A stretch of 64,000 nt of DNA from positions 248,001 through 312,000 of the forward strand of contig NZ_QLNV01000005.1 in NCBI RefSeq assembly GCF_003285545.1. Reading direction: 5' to 3'. The translations under genes and the position numbers were made by a program. How positions within the stretch are numbered: the stretch's first letter is position 1; every line of letters starts with the position of its first letter. This stretch comes from Sinomicrobium soli. GTDB taxonomy: Bacteria > Bacteroidota > Bacteroidia > Flavobacteriales > Flavobacteriaceae. Below the pieces are notes generated by a model. It was not told where the DNA came from, searched no databases, and worked only from the letters and a program-made list of their open reading frames with translations. Shown here one piece after another: positions 7,684-15,760 of this stretch.

Positions 7684-8955
7684 ATGAAAAATATTTCAGC
7701 ACGCGATAAAAAGCATTTGTGGCACCCGCTTACACAGCATAAACTGCACCCCGACACCATTGCCATAACCCGTGCGAAAGGGGCCCTGCTTTATGATGAA
7801 GAGGGAAGGGAATACATCGATGGTATAGCTTCCTGGTATACCTGTATGTACGGCCATTGCCACCCTTATATTGCGGAAGCGGCACACCGGCAGATGACAC
7901 AACTGGACCAGGTGGTGTTCAGCGGTTTTACTCATGAGCCGGCAGTAAGGCTTTCGGAAGCCCTGATGGAAATATTACCGGAAAACCAGCAGAAACTGTT
8001 TTTTTCCGACAACGGTTCCACCGCATCCGATGTAGCGATCAAAATGGCCTTGCAGTACCATTTCAACCAGGGGAGGAAGCGGGATGTACTGGTCGCTTTC
8101 GAAGAAGGGTTTCACGGCGATACTTTCGGGGCGATGTCGGTTTCGGGATTGTCGGTGTATAACGGCCCTTTTTCGGATTTCTTCCTAAATGTGGAGCGTA
8201 TACCGGTACCGGACGGGAACAATAACCGGGAAGTGGCCGGGAAGTTCGAAAGGATACTCCGTGCGGGGAATGTGGCCGGATTTATTTACGAGCCGCTGGT
8301 GCAGGGCGCTGCGGCCATGAAAATGCACGATGCGGAAGGGCTGAATACCCTGATAGGATTGTGCAGGAAGTATGACGTTATTGCCATAGCAGATGAAGTG
8401 ATGACGGGTTTCGGAAAGACCGGAAGGAATTTTGCATCGGAGTATATGGACCACCTTCCGGATATCATCAGCATGTCGAAAGCACTTACGGCAGGGATGG
8501 TGCCCATGGCGCTGACCAGCTGTACCCGGGAGGTGTACGATGCCTTTTACAGTGACGATATAGGCAAGGGCCTTTTTCACGGGCATACGTATTCGGCAAA
8601 CCCTGTGGCCTGTACCGTAGCCCTGTCGGGAATAGAGCTCCTGAAATCGGGGGAAATGCAGGAGAATATCAGAAGGGTCTCCGCATCACATCGTCGTTTT
8701 GACGAAGATATCAGGAAACATCCCAAAGTGGCCCGGACAAGACAACTCGGGGTCATTTATGCGATGGATCTTGAGGTGAGCACGGAGCGTTACGGGGGGC
8801 TCAGGGACAAATTGTTCCGGTTCTTTATGGAGAAGGGAGTGTATCTGCGGCCTCTCGGGAATACCATTTATATTCTCGCGCCTTATGTGGTGACGGACGA
8901 ACAGTTGCAGAAAGTTTATGAAGTTATTAAAGCGGCGCTCGATGAGCTGTTGTGA
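7684..8955 (+). CDS. bioA: Adenosylmethionine-8-amino-7-oxononanoate aminotransferase
   Basis: Class III PLP aminotransferase of 423 residues making 7,8-diaminononanoate, the step between BioF and BioD. Seen are HLWHPLTQHK at the N-terminus, GIASWYTCMYGHCHP, FSDNGSTASDVAIKMALQY, EEGFHGDTFGAMSVSG, IADEVMTGFGKTG and the PLP lysine (Lys266) in MSKALTAG. The WHPLTQ start and the conserved Tyr in WYT are typical of BioA as opposed to ornithine-type aminotransferases. A weak -7 element (CATCTTTG, 7651-7658) lies 25 bp before the ATG. The ketoacyl synthase gene follows 58 bp downstream. Confidence 0.94.
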   Translation: MKNISARDKKHLWHPLTQHKLHPDTIAITRAKGALLYDEEGREYIDGIASWYTCMYGHCHPYIAEAAHRQMTQLDQVVFSGFTHEPAVRLSEALMEILPENQQKLFFSDNGSTASDVAIKMALQYHFNQGRKRDVLVAFEEGFHGDTFGAMSVSGLSVYNGPFSDFFLNVERIPVPDGNNNREVAGKFERILRAGNVAGFIYEPLVQGAAAMKMHDAEGLNTLIGLCRKYDVIAIADEVMTGFGKTGRNFASEYMDHLPDIISMSKALTAGMVPMALTSCTREVYDAFYSDDIGKGLFHGHTYSANPVACTVALSGIELLKSGEMQENIRRVSASHRRFDEDIRKHPKVARTRQLGVIYAMDLEVSTERYGGLRDKLFRFFMEKGVYLRPLGNTIYILAPYVVTDEQLQKVYEVIKAALDELL

Positions 8956-8993
8956 TGCGGGTTATTTTAAGCGTGTTAACTCAGACAGTTTTT

Positions 8994-9001
8994 TACCTTT
9001 G
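8994..9001 (+). promoter_or_regulatory. Candidate -7 promoter element before the ketoacyl synthase gene
   Basis: TACCTTTG matches TAnnTTTG and sits 12 bp before the ATG at 9014. It suggests the synthase gene can be transcribed separately from bioA. No well-spaced TTG is present upstream. Confidence 0.4.
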
Positions 9002-9013
9002 CCTTAAAAAGTC

Positions 9014-10180
9014 ATGGCAGAACCCATAGCCATAACAGCTATAGCATCGGTTTCCCCGCTGGGGGCGGAGGAGCGTGATATCTGGACATCTTATACGAGT
9101 CCGGAACATTGTATTGCAGAAAGGACCTTTGGTACGGATACTGCCCTTGTCGCTTCCCTGCCGGAAGAGGTACGCGGTGCTATAGACGAGTTAAGAAATG
9201 AAGACCTGAAATACAGGGGCCTGGACGATTCGGTACTTTTTGCTCTTTATGTTTCCCGAAAGGCCATAGCCCTGTCCGGCTGGGGCAGGGGGAGCACTTT
9301 CGGAATCAATATCGGCTCTTCGAGAGGGGCTACGGGCCTGTTTGAAACCTACCACAAGGATTTTCTCGAAAGGGGTAAGGCCCATACGCTTTCGTCGCCT
9401 ACCACCACCTTGGGAAATATATCGTCCTGGATCGCTCATGACCTGCAGAGCGATGGCCCGGAAATATCGCATTCCATTACCTGTGCCACGGCCCTGCACG
9501 CGGTACTCAACGGGGTCGCATGGCTGCGGGGCGGGATGGCCGGTAAATTCCTGGTAGGGGGTAGTGAAGCGCCGCTGACCCCCTTTACCATAGCGCAGAT
9601 GAAAGCCCTTAAGGTGTATGCCAGGGAAATGCCTGAAGATGGCTACCCCTGCCGGGCACTGGATACGGACAAGCAGCAGAACAGCATGGTGCTCGGGGAA
9701 GGGGCGGCCGTAGCCTGCCTGGAAAGGGGGATGAAGGATCATGCGCTGGCGTATATAGAAGGGGTGGGATATGCCACCGAGATGCTGCGCCACAATACCT
9801 CCATTACCGAGGATGCGGACTGTTTTCAGCGATCCATGAAAATGGCTTTGGGAACCATACGCCCTGAAGAAGTGGATGTGGTCGTAATGCATGCTCCCGG
9901 TACGATCAGGGGAGATGCTTCGGAGCGGAATGCCATAAAAAGGGTGTTCGGGGAAAAACTTCCGGCACTTACCACTAATAAATGGAAGGTGGGGCACAGT
10001 TTCGGGGCGTCCGGCATGCTGAGCCTGGAATTTGCCGTCCTGATGCTGAAAAACAGGCAATTTGTAAAGGTGCCGTTCGACCACGGGCAGGAGGCGCCGC
10101 AACACATCCGCAAAATTATGGTCAATGCAGTCGGGTTCGGCGGAAATGCCGTAAGTATACTTCTCGGGCTGTCCGGATGA
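9014..10180 (+). CDS. Beta-ketoacyl synthase (KAS I/II type) in the biotin locus
   Basis: Thiolase-fold condensing enzyme of 388 residues. The catalytic triad is in place: Cys157 in ITCATALHA, His293 in VMHAPGTIRGDASE, and His328 in KWKVGHSFGASGMLS. The N-terminus ITAIASVSPLG is the usual KAS opening. It is somewhat short for FabF (~410) and departs from the TACA.G nucleophile motif. Its position directly after bioA suggests a role in making the pimeloyl moiety, since bioC and bioH are not seen in this window, but this is inference. A bidirectional terminator follows. Confidence 0.85.
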   Translation: MAEPIAITAIASVSPLGAEERDIWTSYTSPEHCIAERTFGTDTALVASLPEEVRGAIDELRNEDLKYRGLDDSVLFALYVSRKAIALSGWGRGSTFGINIGSSRGATGLFETYHKDFLERGKAHTLSSPTTTLGNISSWIAHDLQSDGPEISHSITCATALHAVLNGVAWLRGGMAGKFLVGGSEAPLTPFTIAQMKALKVYAREMPEDGYPCRALDTDKQQNSMVLGEGAAVACLERGMKDHALAYIEGVGYATEMLRHNTSITEDADCFQRSMKMALGTIRPEEVDVVVMHAPGTIRGDASERNAIKRVFGEKLPALTTNKWKVGHSFGASGMLSLEFAVLMLKNRQFVKVPFDHGQEAPQHIRKIMVNAVGFGGNAVSILLGLSG

Positions 10181-10181
10181 T

Positions 10182-10226
10182 AAAAAAGGGAAAGCCCATT
10201 TCTAAAAAAACAGGCTTTCCCTTTTT
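10182..10226. terminator. Bidirectional intrinsic terminator
   Basis: Arms AAAAAGGGAAAGCC and GGCTTTCCCTTTTT with a 16-base loop, between the stops of the plus-strand synthase and the minus-strand sdhB. A-run and T-run on opposite sides allow it to act in both directions. Confidence 0.85.
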
Positions 10227-10249
10227 GGATATATGATGATTATTATGGC

Positions 10250-10993
10250 CTATTTAAGACTCGCCTTGAGGTATTCCCGGTTCATGCGGGCGATGTTCTC
10301 AAGTGATATTCCCTTGGGGCACTCTATTTCACAGGCCCCGGTATTGGTACAGTTTCCGAAACCTTCCAGGTCCATTTGCTTTACCATGTTCAGTACCCTT
10401 TCGGTAGCCTCTATGCGACCCTGCGGGAGCAGGGCGAACTGGGAGACTTTTGCAGAGGTAAACAGCATGGCGCTGGCATTCTTGCAGGCGGCAACACAGG
10501 CCCCGCAGCCTATGCAGGTAGCGGCATCAAAGGCCTTGTCTGCCTTGTGTTTTTCGACCGGGATCCCGTTGGCATCCTGGGTGTTTCCGGAAGTATTCAC
10601 CGAAATATACCCTCCTGCGTGCTGTATCCTGTCAAAAGAGGTGCGATCTACCACGAGGTCCTTGATCACGGGGAATGCTTTTGCCCGGAACGGCTCTATA
10701 AAGATGGTATCCCCGTCACTGAATTTACGCATGTGCAGCTGGCAGGTGGTAATTCCCCTTCCGGGGCCGTGAGGTTCGCCGTTGATCTGAAGTGAACACA
10801 TGCCGCATATTCCCTCTCGGCAATCGTGGTCGAAAGCCACAGGCTCCTTGCCTTCATTGATAAGCTGGTCATTGAGAATGTCCAGCATCTCGAGAAAAGA
10901 GCTGTCGGGTGAAATGTTCTCTACCTGGTATGTTTCCATGGCACCTTTGGCATCTGCATTTTTCTGGCGCCATATTTTTAGTGTGAGATTCAT
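10250..10993 (-). CDS. sdhB: Succinate dehydrogenase/fumarate reductase iron-sulfur subunit
   Basis: Membrane-peripheral subunit of 247 residues carrying electrons from the flavoprotein to the cytochrome b subunit. Three cluster motifs are complete: [15 protein letters not shown] for [2Fe-2S], [13 protein letters not shown], and [15 protein letters not shown] for the cubane and [3Fe-4S] clusters. The gene is last in the order sdhC-sdhA-sdhB, typical of Bacteroidota and of the class with a single five-helix cytochrome b. It starts 39 bp after sdhA and ends just before the bidirectional terminator. Confidence 0.95.
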   Translation of the reverse strand: MNLTLKIWRQKNADAKGAMETYQVENISPDSSFLEMLDILNDQLINEGKEPVAFDHDCREGICGMCSLQINGEPHGPGRGITTCQLHMRKFSDGDTIFIEPFRAKAFPVIKDLVVDRTSFDRIQHAGGYISVNTSGNTQDANGIPVEKHKADKAFDAATCIGCGACVAACKNASAMLFTSAKVSQFALLPQGRIEATERVLNMVKQMDLEGFGNCTNTGACEIECPKGISLENIARMNREYLKASLK

Positions 10994-11032
10994 TTGTTAT
11001 TTCATTATGCGTTATACGATACCAATAAATTA

Positions 11033-13042
11033 TTATTTATAGGAACGGGTTTTCAATTCCACGTTTTCAAATTTCAGGTCTTCCTTGTGCAGGACGGCCT
11101 CCGAGGGTTTCCCGGTGTATTCCCACGCGGCTACATAGGTGTAATGCTCGTCGTCCCTTCTGGCTTCTCCTTCTTCGGTCTGGTATTCTTCCCTGTAATG
11201 TCCGCCGCAGGATTCGTTTCTTTCCAGGGCGTCCCTGGCAAAGAGTTCGCCGAGTTCCAGGAAATCCGCAACACGGCCTGCCTTTTCCAGCTCCTGGTTA
11301 AATTCTCCGGCAGTGCCGGGTACGCGAACTTCCTTCCAGAATTGTTCCCGGAGTTCGGCGATCTCGTGGATGGCTTCGTTCAGCCCCTGGGCATTTCTGG
11401 CCATTCCCACCTTGTTCCACATGATATGGCCCAGTTGTTTGTGGAAATAGTCTACGGAGTGCTTCCCGTTATTGTTGATCAGCTTATCGATGCTGTCGGT
11501 CACATTCTTTTCTGCCTGTTCGAACTCGGGAGTATCTGTCGGGATGGGCCCCGTACGGATATCGTCGGCCAGGTAGTCTCCTATGGTATAGGGGAGTACA
11601 AAATACCCGTCTGCCAGTCCCTGCATCAGTGCGGATGCACCGAGCCGGTTGGCACCGTGATCGGAAAAATTGGCCTCTCCTATGGAGTAGAGCCCGGGCA
11701 CTGTGGTCATGAGGTTGTAATCTACCCATATGCCTCCCATGGTGTAGTGTACCGCAGGGTATATCTTCATGGGAGTTTTATAAGGGTTGTCGTCGGTGAT
11801 CTGCCGGTACATGTCGAAGAGGTTTCCGTATTTGGAAGCGATGACCTCTTCGCCCAGTTCGACAATCTTTTCTTTTGAAGGGTTATGTACACCCTTTATA
11901 TGGGCCTGTTCCTTCCCGTATCTTTCGATGGCCGAGGAAAAATCGAGGAAAACCCCCTCGTTGGTACTGTTGTTTACGACGCCGTAACCGGCATCACAGC
12001 GTTCCTTGGCTGCCCTGGACGCGACATCTCGCGGCACCAGGTTACCAAAAGAAGGGTAGCGTCTTTCCAGGTAATAGTCGCGATCTTCTTCGGCTATGTC
12101 GGTAGGTTTTAGTTTTCCTTCCCGAACGGCCTGTGCATCTTCTATTTTTTTCGGCACCCATATTCTCCCGTCATTACGCAGTGATTCCGACATCAGGGTC
12201 AGTTTGGACTGCTGGTCTCCGTGTACGGGGATACAGGTAGGGTGTATCTGGGTATAGCAGGGGTTTGCAAAGTAAGCACCCCTTTTGTGTATCTTCCAGG
12301 CGGCGGTGGCATTGGACCCCATGGCATTGGTGGAGAGGAAGAATACGTTTCCGTAACCACCCGTTGCAATAACTACGGCGTGTGCGGAGTGTCTTTCGAT
12401 CTCCCCCGTGATCAGGTTGCGGGCAATAATACCTCTTGCCTTGCCGTCTACAAGCACTACGTCGAGCATCTCGTGACGGTTGTACATGGTTATTTTTCCC
12501 TTGGCGATCTGCCTGTTCATGGCCGAATAGGCCCCCAGCAGCAACTGCTGCCCGGTCTGCCCTTTGGCATAGAAGGTACGGGATACCAGTACCCCGCCGA
12601 AAGAGCGGTTGTCCAGGAGCCCGCCATAGTCACGCGCAAAGGGAACCCCCTGGGCCACACACTGGTCTATGATGTTTCCGGAAACTTCGGCCAGACGGTA
12701 TACGTTGGCTTCCCTGGAGCGGTAATCACCCCCTTTTATGGTGTCGTAAAACAGGCGGTAAATCGAATCGCCGTCTCCCTGGTAATTTTTTGCGGCATTG
12801 ATCCCTCCCTGGGCGGCAATGGAGTGCGCTCTCCTGGGAGAATCCTGGTAGCAGAATGCCTTGACGTTATACCCCAGTTCCGCAAGAGTGGCAGCGGCAG
12901 AACCTCCGGCCAGTCCCGTTCCTACGATAATAACATCTATCTTACGCTTGTTGGCCGGGTTTACCAGTCTTATATTGTTCTTGTGATTGGTCCACTTATC
13001 GGCTAAAGGGCCTTCTGGTATTCTGGAGTCTAAAGTAGCCAT
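11033..13042 (-). CDS. sdhA: Succinate dehydrogenase/fumarate reductase flavoprotein subunit
   Basis: Catalytic FAD subunit of 669 residues that oxidises succinate to fumarate (or the reverse). Seen are the dinucleotide-binding [20 protein letters not shown] at about 41-60, His73 in [11 protein letters not shown], the site of covalent FAD attachment, HPTCIPVHG, and the catalytic region around [36 protein letters not shown] is the late FAD-contacting motif. Translation begins 9 bp after sdhC. Length is as expected for this non-proteobacterial class. Confidence 0.95.
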   Translation of the reverse strand: MATLDSRIPEGPLADKWTNHKNNIRLVNPANKRKIDVIIVGTGLAGGSAAATLAELGYNVKAFCYQDSPRRAHSIAAQGGINAAKNYQGDGDSIYRLFYDTIKGGDYRSREANVYRLAEVSGNIIDQCVAQGVPFARDYGGLLDNRSFGGVLVSRTFYAKGQTGQQLLLGAYSAMNRQIAKGKITMYNRHEMLDVVLVDGKARGIIARNLITGEIERHSAHAVVIATGGYGNVFFLSTNAMGSNATAAWKIHKRGAYFANPCYTQIHPTCIPVHGDQQSKLTLMSESLRNDGRIWVPKKIEDAQAVREGKLKPTDIAEEDRDYYLERRYPSFGNLVPRDVASRAAKERCDAGYGVVNNSTNEGVFLDFSSAIERYGKEQAHIKGVHNPSKEKIVELGEEVIASKYGNLFDMYRQITDDNPYKTPMKIYPAVHYTMGGIWVDYNLMTTVPGLYSIGEANFSDHGANRLGASALMQGLADGYFVLPYTIGDYLADDIRTGPIPTDTPEFEQAEKNVTDSIDKLINNNGKHSVDYFHKQLGHIMWNKVGMARNAQGLNEAIHEIAELREQFWKEVRVPGTAGEFNQELEKAGRVADFLELGELFARDALERNESCGGHYREEYQTEEGEARRDDEHYTYVAAWEYTGKPSEAVLHKEDLKFENVELKTRSYK

Positions 13043-13051
13043 AATCGCGAA

Positions 13052-13714
13052 TTATAATGAGTTGAAATAATGGAAAAGCGCTATAAAGATAAATCCCAGC
13101 GGAATCAGTATGGCATAGGCTTTTCCGAGTTTTTTAACCGCGGGGGTATACTTGTTGTTGAAGCCCACCGACTGAAAGGCGGAACTGAAACCGTGCATCA
13201 GGTGCAGGGCCAGAAAGACAAATGCCAGACAGTACAACCCCACTCTTACGGGATTGTGGAACTTCACTACCATCTCGCCGTAGTACCTCCCCGGATCTTC
13301 GTGCAGGGCGTGGACGTATTTGTGCGCTATTTCGGGAAACCAGAAATCGTAAAAATGCAGTCCGAGGAATGCCAGGATCACAATTCCGCTGTAGATCATG
13401 TTTCTGGACATCCATGAGGCATTGGCCCCTCCGCTGTATTTGACATACTTGACGTTTCTCGCACTGTTGTTCCTGGCTTCCAGTATAAAGCCCATGACAA
13501 AGTGAAATACCACTCCTATGATCAGTATGGGTTGCATGAGAAACTGGATAAACGGATCGGTGCCCATAAAATGAGACAGCTCGTTAAAAGTGTCTGCACT
13601 GAATACCGAAGTAAAGTTGATCAGGAAATGTTGCAGAAGGAACACTAATAAAAAAAACGCAGAAAGAGCCATCGCTACTTTTCTCGCAATGGAAGATTTT
13701 ATGATCCCGCTCAT
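13052..13714 (-). CDS. sdhC: Succinate dehydrogenase cytochrome b subunit
   Basis: Membrane anchor of 220 residues with five predicted helices, the B-type (SdhC of Bacillus/Bacteroidetes style, b558-like) di-haem subunit that passes electrons to menaquinone. His residues at LLQHFLINF, VFHFVMGF, LGLHFYDF and LALHLMHGF are placed as haem ligands in the helices. It is the first gene of sdhCAB; a good promoter lies 25-55 bp upstream. Confidence 0.92.
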   Translation of the reverse strand: MSGIIKSSIARKVAMALSAFFLLVFLLQHFLINFTSVFSADTFNELSHFMGTDPFIQFLMQPILIIGVVFHFVMGFILEARNNSARNVKYVKYSGGANASWMSRNMIYSGIVILAFLGLHFYDFWFPEIAHKYVHALHEDPGRYYGEMVVKFHNPVRVGLYCLAFVFLALHLMHGFSSAFQSVGFNNKYTPAVKKLGKAYAILIPLGFIFIALFHYFNSL

Positions 13715-13738
13715 TGGTCTTGTAGTTTTTTAACCTGA

Positions 13739-13769
13739 CAAAAATACTGCGGAAGAAGGTTCTGGACAA
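13739..13769 (-). promoter_or_regulatory. sdhCAB promoter
   Basis: On the minus strand TTG (13769-13767), a 20 bp spacer, then TATTTTTG (13746-13739), matching the Bacteroidetes -33/-7 consensus. It is 24 bp upstream of the sdhC ATG and is the best-formed housekeeping promoter in the window. Confidence 0.75.
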
Positions 13770-13862
13770 ACTTTGTTTCTCCTTTTCCCGGGAATTTAGA
13801 ATGAGTATAAAGAAGATAACGGAATATGTATCGAGGAGGAGAATGCTACGGGCCAGCTGGTG

Positions 13863-14789
13863 TCAGCTGCCAAACCCGTCAAAATATTTTAATATCCCTT
13901 CTTTTTTCAGGGTTCTTTCAAATGCGATCAGTTCCTTTTCCGTCAGATTCCTGGCAGGTGTTCTCAGTGGTCCGCAGTCGATACCCGTAATTTTCATAAG
14001 GGGTTTTCCCCCGATGACCCCTCCGCCGTAACGGATAAGGATACGGATGAATCTCGCCGACAGTTCCTGCCATTTCCTGGCTTCTTCCAGGTCGTTTCCG
14101 GCGAATGCTTCCAGTATGGGACGATATAGTGCGGAGGCGTAATTATAAGTGCTTCCCACGGCTCCTTCCGCCCCGAGTGAGAGCCCGGCCAGCAGCGTTT
14201 CGTCCTGTCCGTGAAGAATGTCCCATTTCCGGTGTTTCCCGCGCATGCACACAAACATGTTCATCAGGTTGGCATGGGTGAATTTGATCCCTTTCAGGTT
14301 GGGTATTTCTGCTTCGGCCTGTTCTAAAAAATCGGGCATCGACAGATCGACACCGGAGATATCCGGGATGTGATAATAGTAAAAGGGAAGATCGGGTGCC
14401 GCTGCCGCAACTGTCTTGCAGTAGGCGACGAGGTCCGGTATCCCGGCCGGCTTGAGGAAGAGCGGCCCCATGGCCCCGATGGCATCGGCCCCGTGTGCCG
14501 CTGCATGTCCGGTAAGAGTGATGGCATCTTTGTAGGAAGTAGCCCCCACGTGTACCATGAATTTGAAATTTGGTGACCTGTGCAGGGCCCAGGCTTCGGT
14601 GAGCAACTTTCGTTCGTCCACGGTAAGCAACATGCCTTCTCCTGTGGTGCCACCTACGAAAACGCCGGAGATATTGTTGTTTTTCAACCGCTCGGCATAG
14701 GGGGATACCGCAGAAAGGTTGAGTTTACAATCAGGCGTAAAAGGGGTGTATGGGGCTGCGATCAGCCCCTTTATTTTGTTGTGATCCAT
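13863..14789 (-). CDS. nanA: N-acetylneuraminate lyase
   Basis: Class I aldolase of the DapA/NanA family, 308 residues, predicted to cleave N-acetylneuraminate to N-acetylmannosamine and pyruvate in the cytoplasm. Seen are GGTTGEG (46-52), the catalytic Tyr139 in YYYHIPD and the Schiff-base Lys169 in GIKFTH; the YYxxP-GVxLS context is that of NanA more than of DapA. The gene follows the GntR regulator by 53 bp and is the last gene of the sialic acid locus. A second, more divergent family member is encoded in the same locus at 19590-20531. Confidence 0.88.
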   Translation of the reverse strand: MDHNKIKGLIAAPYTPFTPDCKLNLSAVSPYAERLKNNNISGVFVGGTTGEGMLLTVDERKLLTEAWALHRSPNFKFMVHVGATSYKDAITLTGHAAAHGADAIGAMGPLFLKPAGIPDLVAYCKTVAAAAPDLPFYYYHIPDISGVDLSMPDFLEQAEAEIPNLKGIKFTHANLMNMFVCMRGKHRKWDILHGQDETLLAGLSLGAEGAVGSTYNYASALYRPILEAFAGNDLEEARKWQELSARFIRILIRYGGGVIGGKPLMKITGIDCGPLRTPARNLTEKELIAFERTLKKEGILKYFDGFGS

Positions 14790-14842
14790 GATATGTGTTT
14801 TTGTTTTTCCGGTAAAACGGCGGTGACCGTTTCGGTAGAAAA

Positions 14843-15604
14843 TTAATTGTCGGTTCGGTCTTCGGTATCTTCAGCCTTTTTCATGAAATCGAGATAGAGG
14901 GAAAGGTGCCCTTTTATGGCTTGGGAATATCCGGCCCTGTCGCCGTTTCTGATAAAGAGATAGAGATCTTCGTGGGTTACCAGTTTTCCCTGCTTTTTGA
15001 GTGTTTCGTTGATAGGTTTGAACAGGGAGTCATAGTGCGTTTTGGCAAATTCGAAAATGATATGGACAATATTCTGGAACTGGGTGATAAAAGGATTGCC
15101 GGCAATTTCGTATATCCTCTGGTGAAAGGCCTTTTCAAGTTCTACGGGCCAGTGGTTGTCTTCGTAGGTCTGCCCCTGTTCCACGATCTTTTTCAGGTCG
15201 TCGATATCGTCTGCGGTGCAGTTGTTGAATATAAAATCGACGATGCCTATTTCGAGCGCTATCCGCATCTCCATAATATCCTGTATCGTACGGATACTGA
15301 AAAGGTAGGGGTTGGTCACTTTTTCCAGGCCGGTGAGCAGGGGGGGTTCTACGACGGTAATCCCCTTTTTTGTCCGCGATTGGATAATGCCCAGCATGCG
15401 GAGGCGGCTCATGGCTTCCCGTATTACATTACGGCTTATACCCATGTTTTCGGAGAGAAGGGTTTCGTTGGGAAGGGTATCGCCGGGAGTGAGCCTGTTG
15501 TCCCGGATGTATTCCAGCAGCTTTTCTTCCACCTGGTCGACCAGGGTGGTTGTTGAGAATTTCAGCGGAGTTTTTGCCTTGAGATTTATTCCTTCATTAT
15601 TCAT
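14843..15604 (-). CDS. GntR-family transcriptional regulator, FadR/FCD type
   Basis: Protein of 253 residues. An N-terminal winged helix (about 20-85) contains LTPGDTLPNETLLSENMGISRNVIREAMSRLRMLGII, and an all-helical FCD ligand-binding domain occupies the rest. It is encoded between the symporter and nanA, so the likely effector is sialic acid or a breakdown product. Its own promoter and that of the distant susC gene carry the same palindrome ATTTGTA(G/C)TACAAAT, with a TTGT-NNN-ACAA core typical of FadR-type sites and overlapping the -7 element. This supports an autoregulated repressor of the whole locus (inference). Confidence 0.88.
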   Translation of the reverse strand: MNNEGINLKAKTPLKFSTTTLVDQVEEKLLEYIRDNRLTPGDTLPNETLLSENMGISRNVIREAMSRLRMLGIIQSRTKKGITVVEPPLLTGLEKVTNPYLFSIRTIQDIMEMRIALEIGIVDFIFNNCTADDIDDLKKIVEQGQTYEDNHWPVELEKAFHQRIYEIAGNPFITQFQNIVHIIFEFAKTHYDSLFKPINETLKKQGKLVTHEDLYLFIRNGDRAGYSQAIKGHLSLYLDFMKKAEDTEDRTDN

Positions 15605-15700
15605 TTTTCTGTTTTTAAGTTCTTCTCGTATCCGGGGTCTCGTAAAAAATATGCTCCTAAAATACGGGTTATATATCGATTGAATAAAAGTATAAATGTT

Positions 15701-15740
15701 ATTTGTACTACAAATATACGGAAAGCATAAATTTTAACAA
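15701..15740 (-). promoter_or_regulatory. gntR promoter with overlapping palindromic operator
   Basis: The 15 bp palindrome ATTTGTACTACAAAT is at 15701-15715. On the minus strand TTG (15740-15738), a 19 bp spacer and TATATTTG (15718-15711) form a consensus promoter whose -7 element runs into the palindrome. The same 15 bp sequence, with the central base inverted, overlaps the -7 element of the susC promoter at 29976-29990. Binding there would block RNA polymerase. Confidence 0.75.
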
Positions 15741-15760
15741 ATATAAATTATTATATACTG

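Noticed and set aside
4005-8980. GTTAAC-like words upstream of bioF, bioA and the ketoacyl synthase (4005, 7635, 8975) as BirA operators
   Set aside because: The motifs are short, differ from each other, and have no constant distance to the promoters; not enough to claim a biotin operator.
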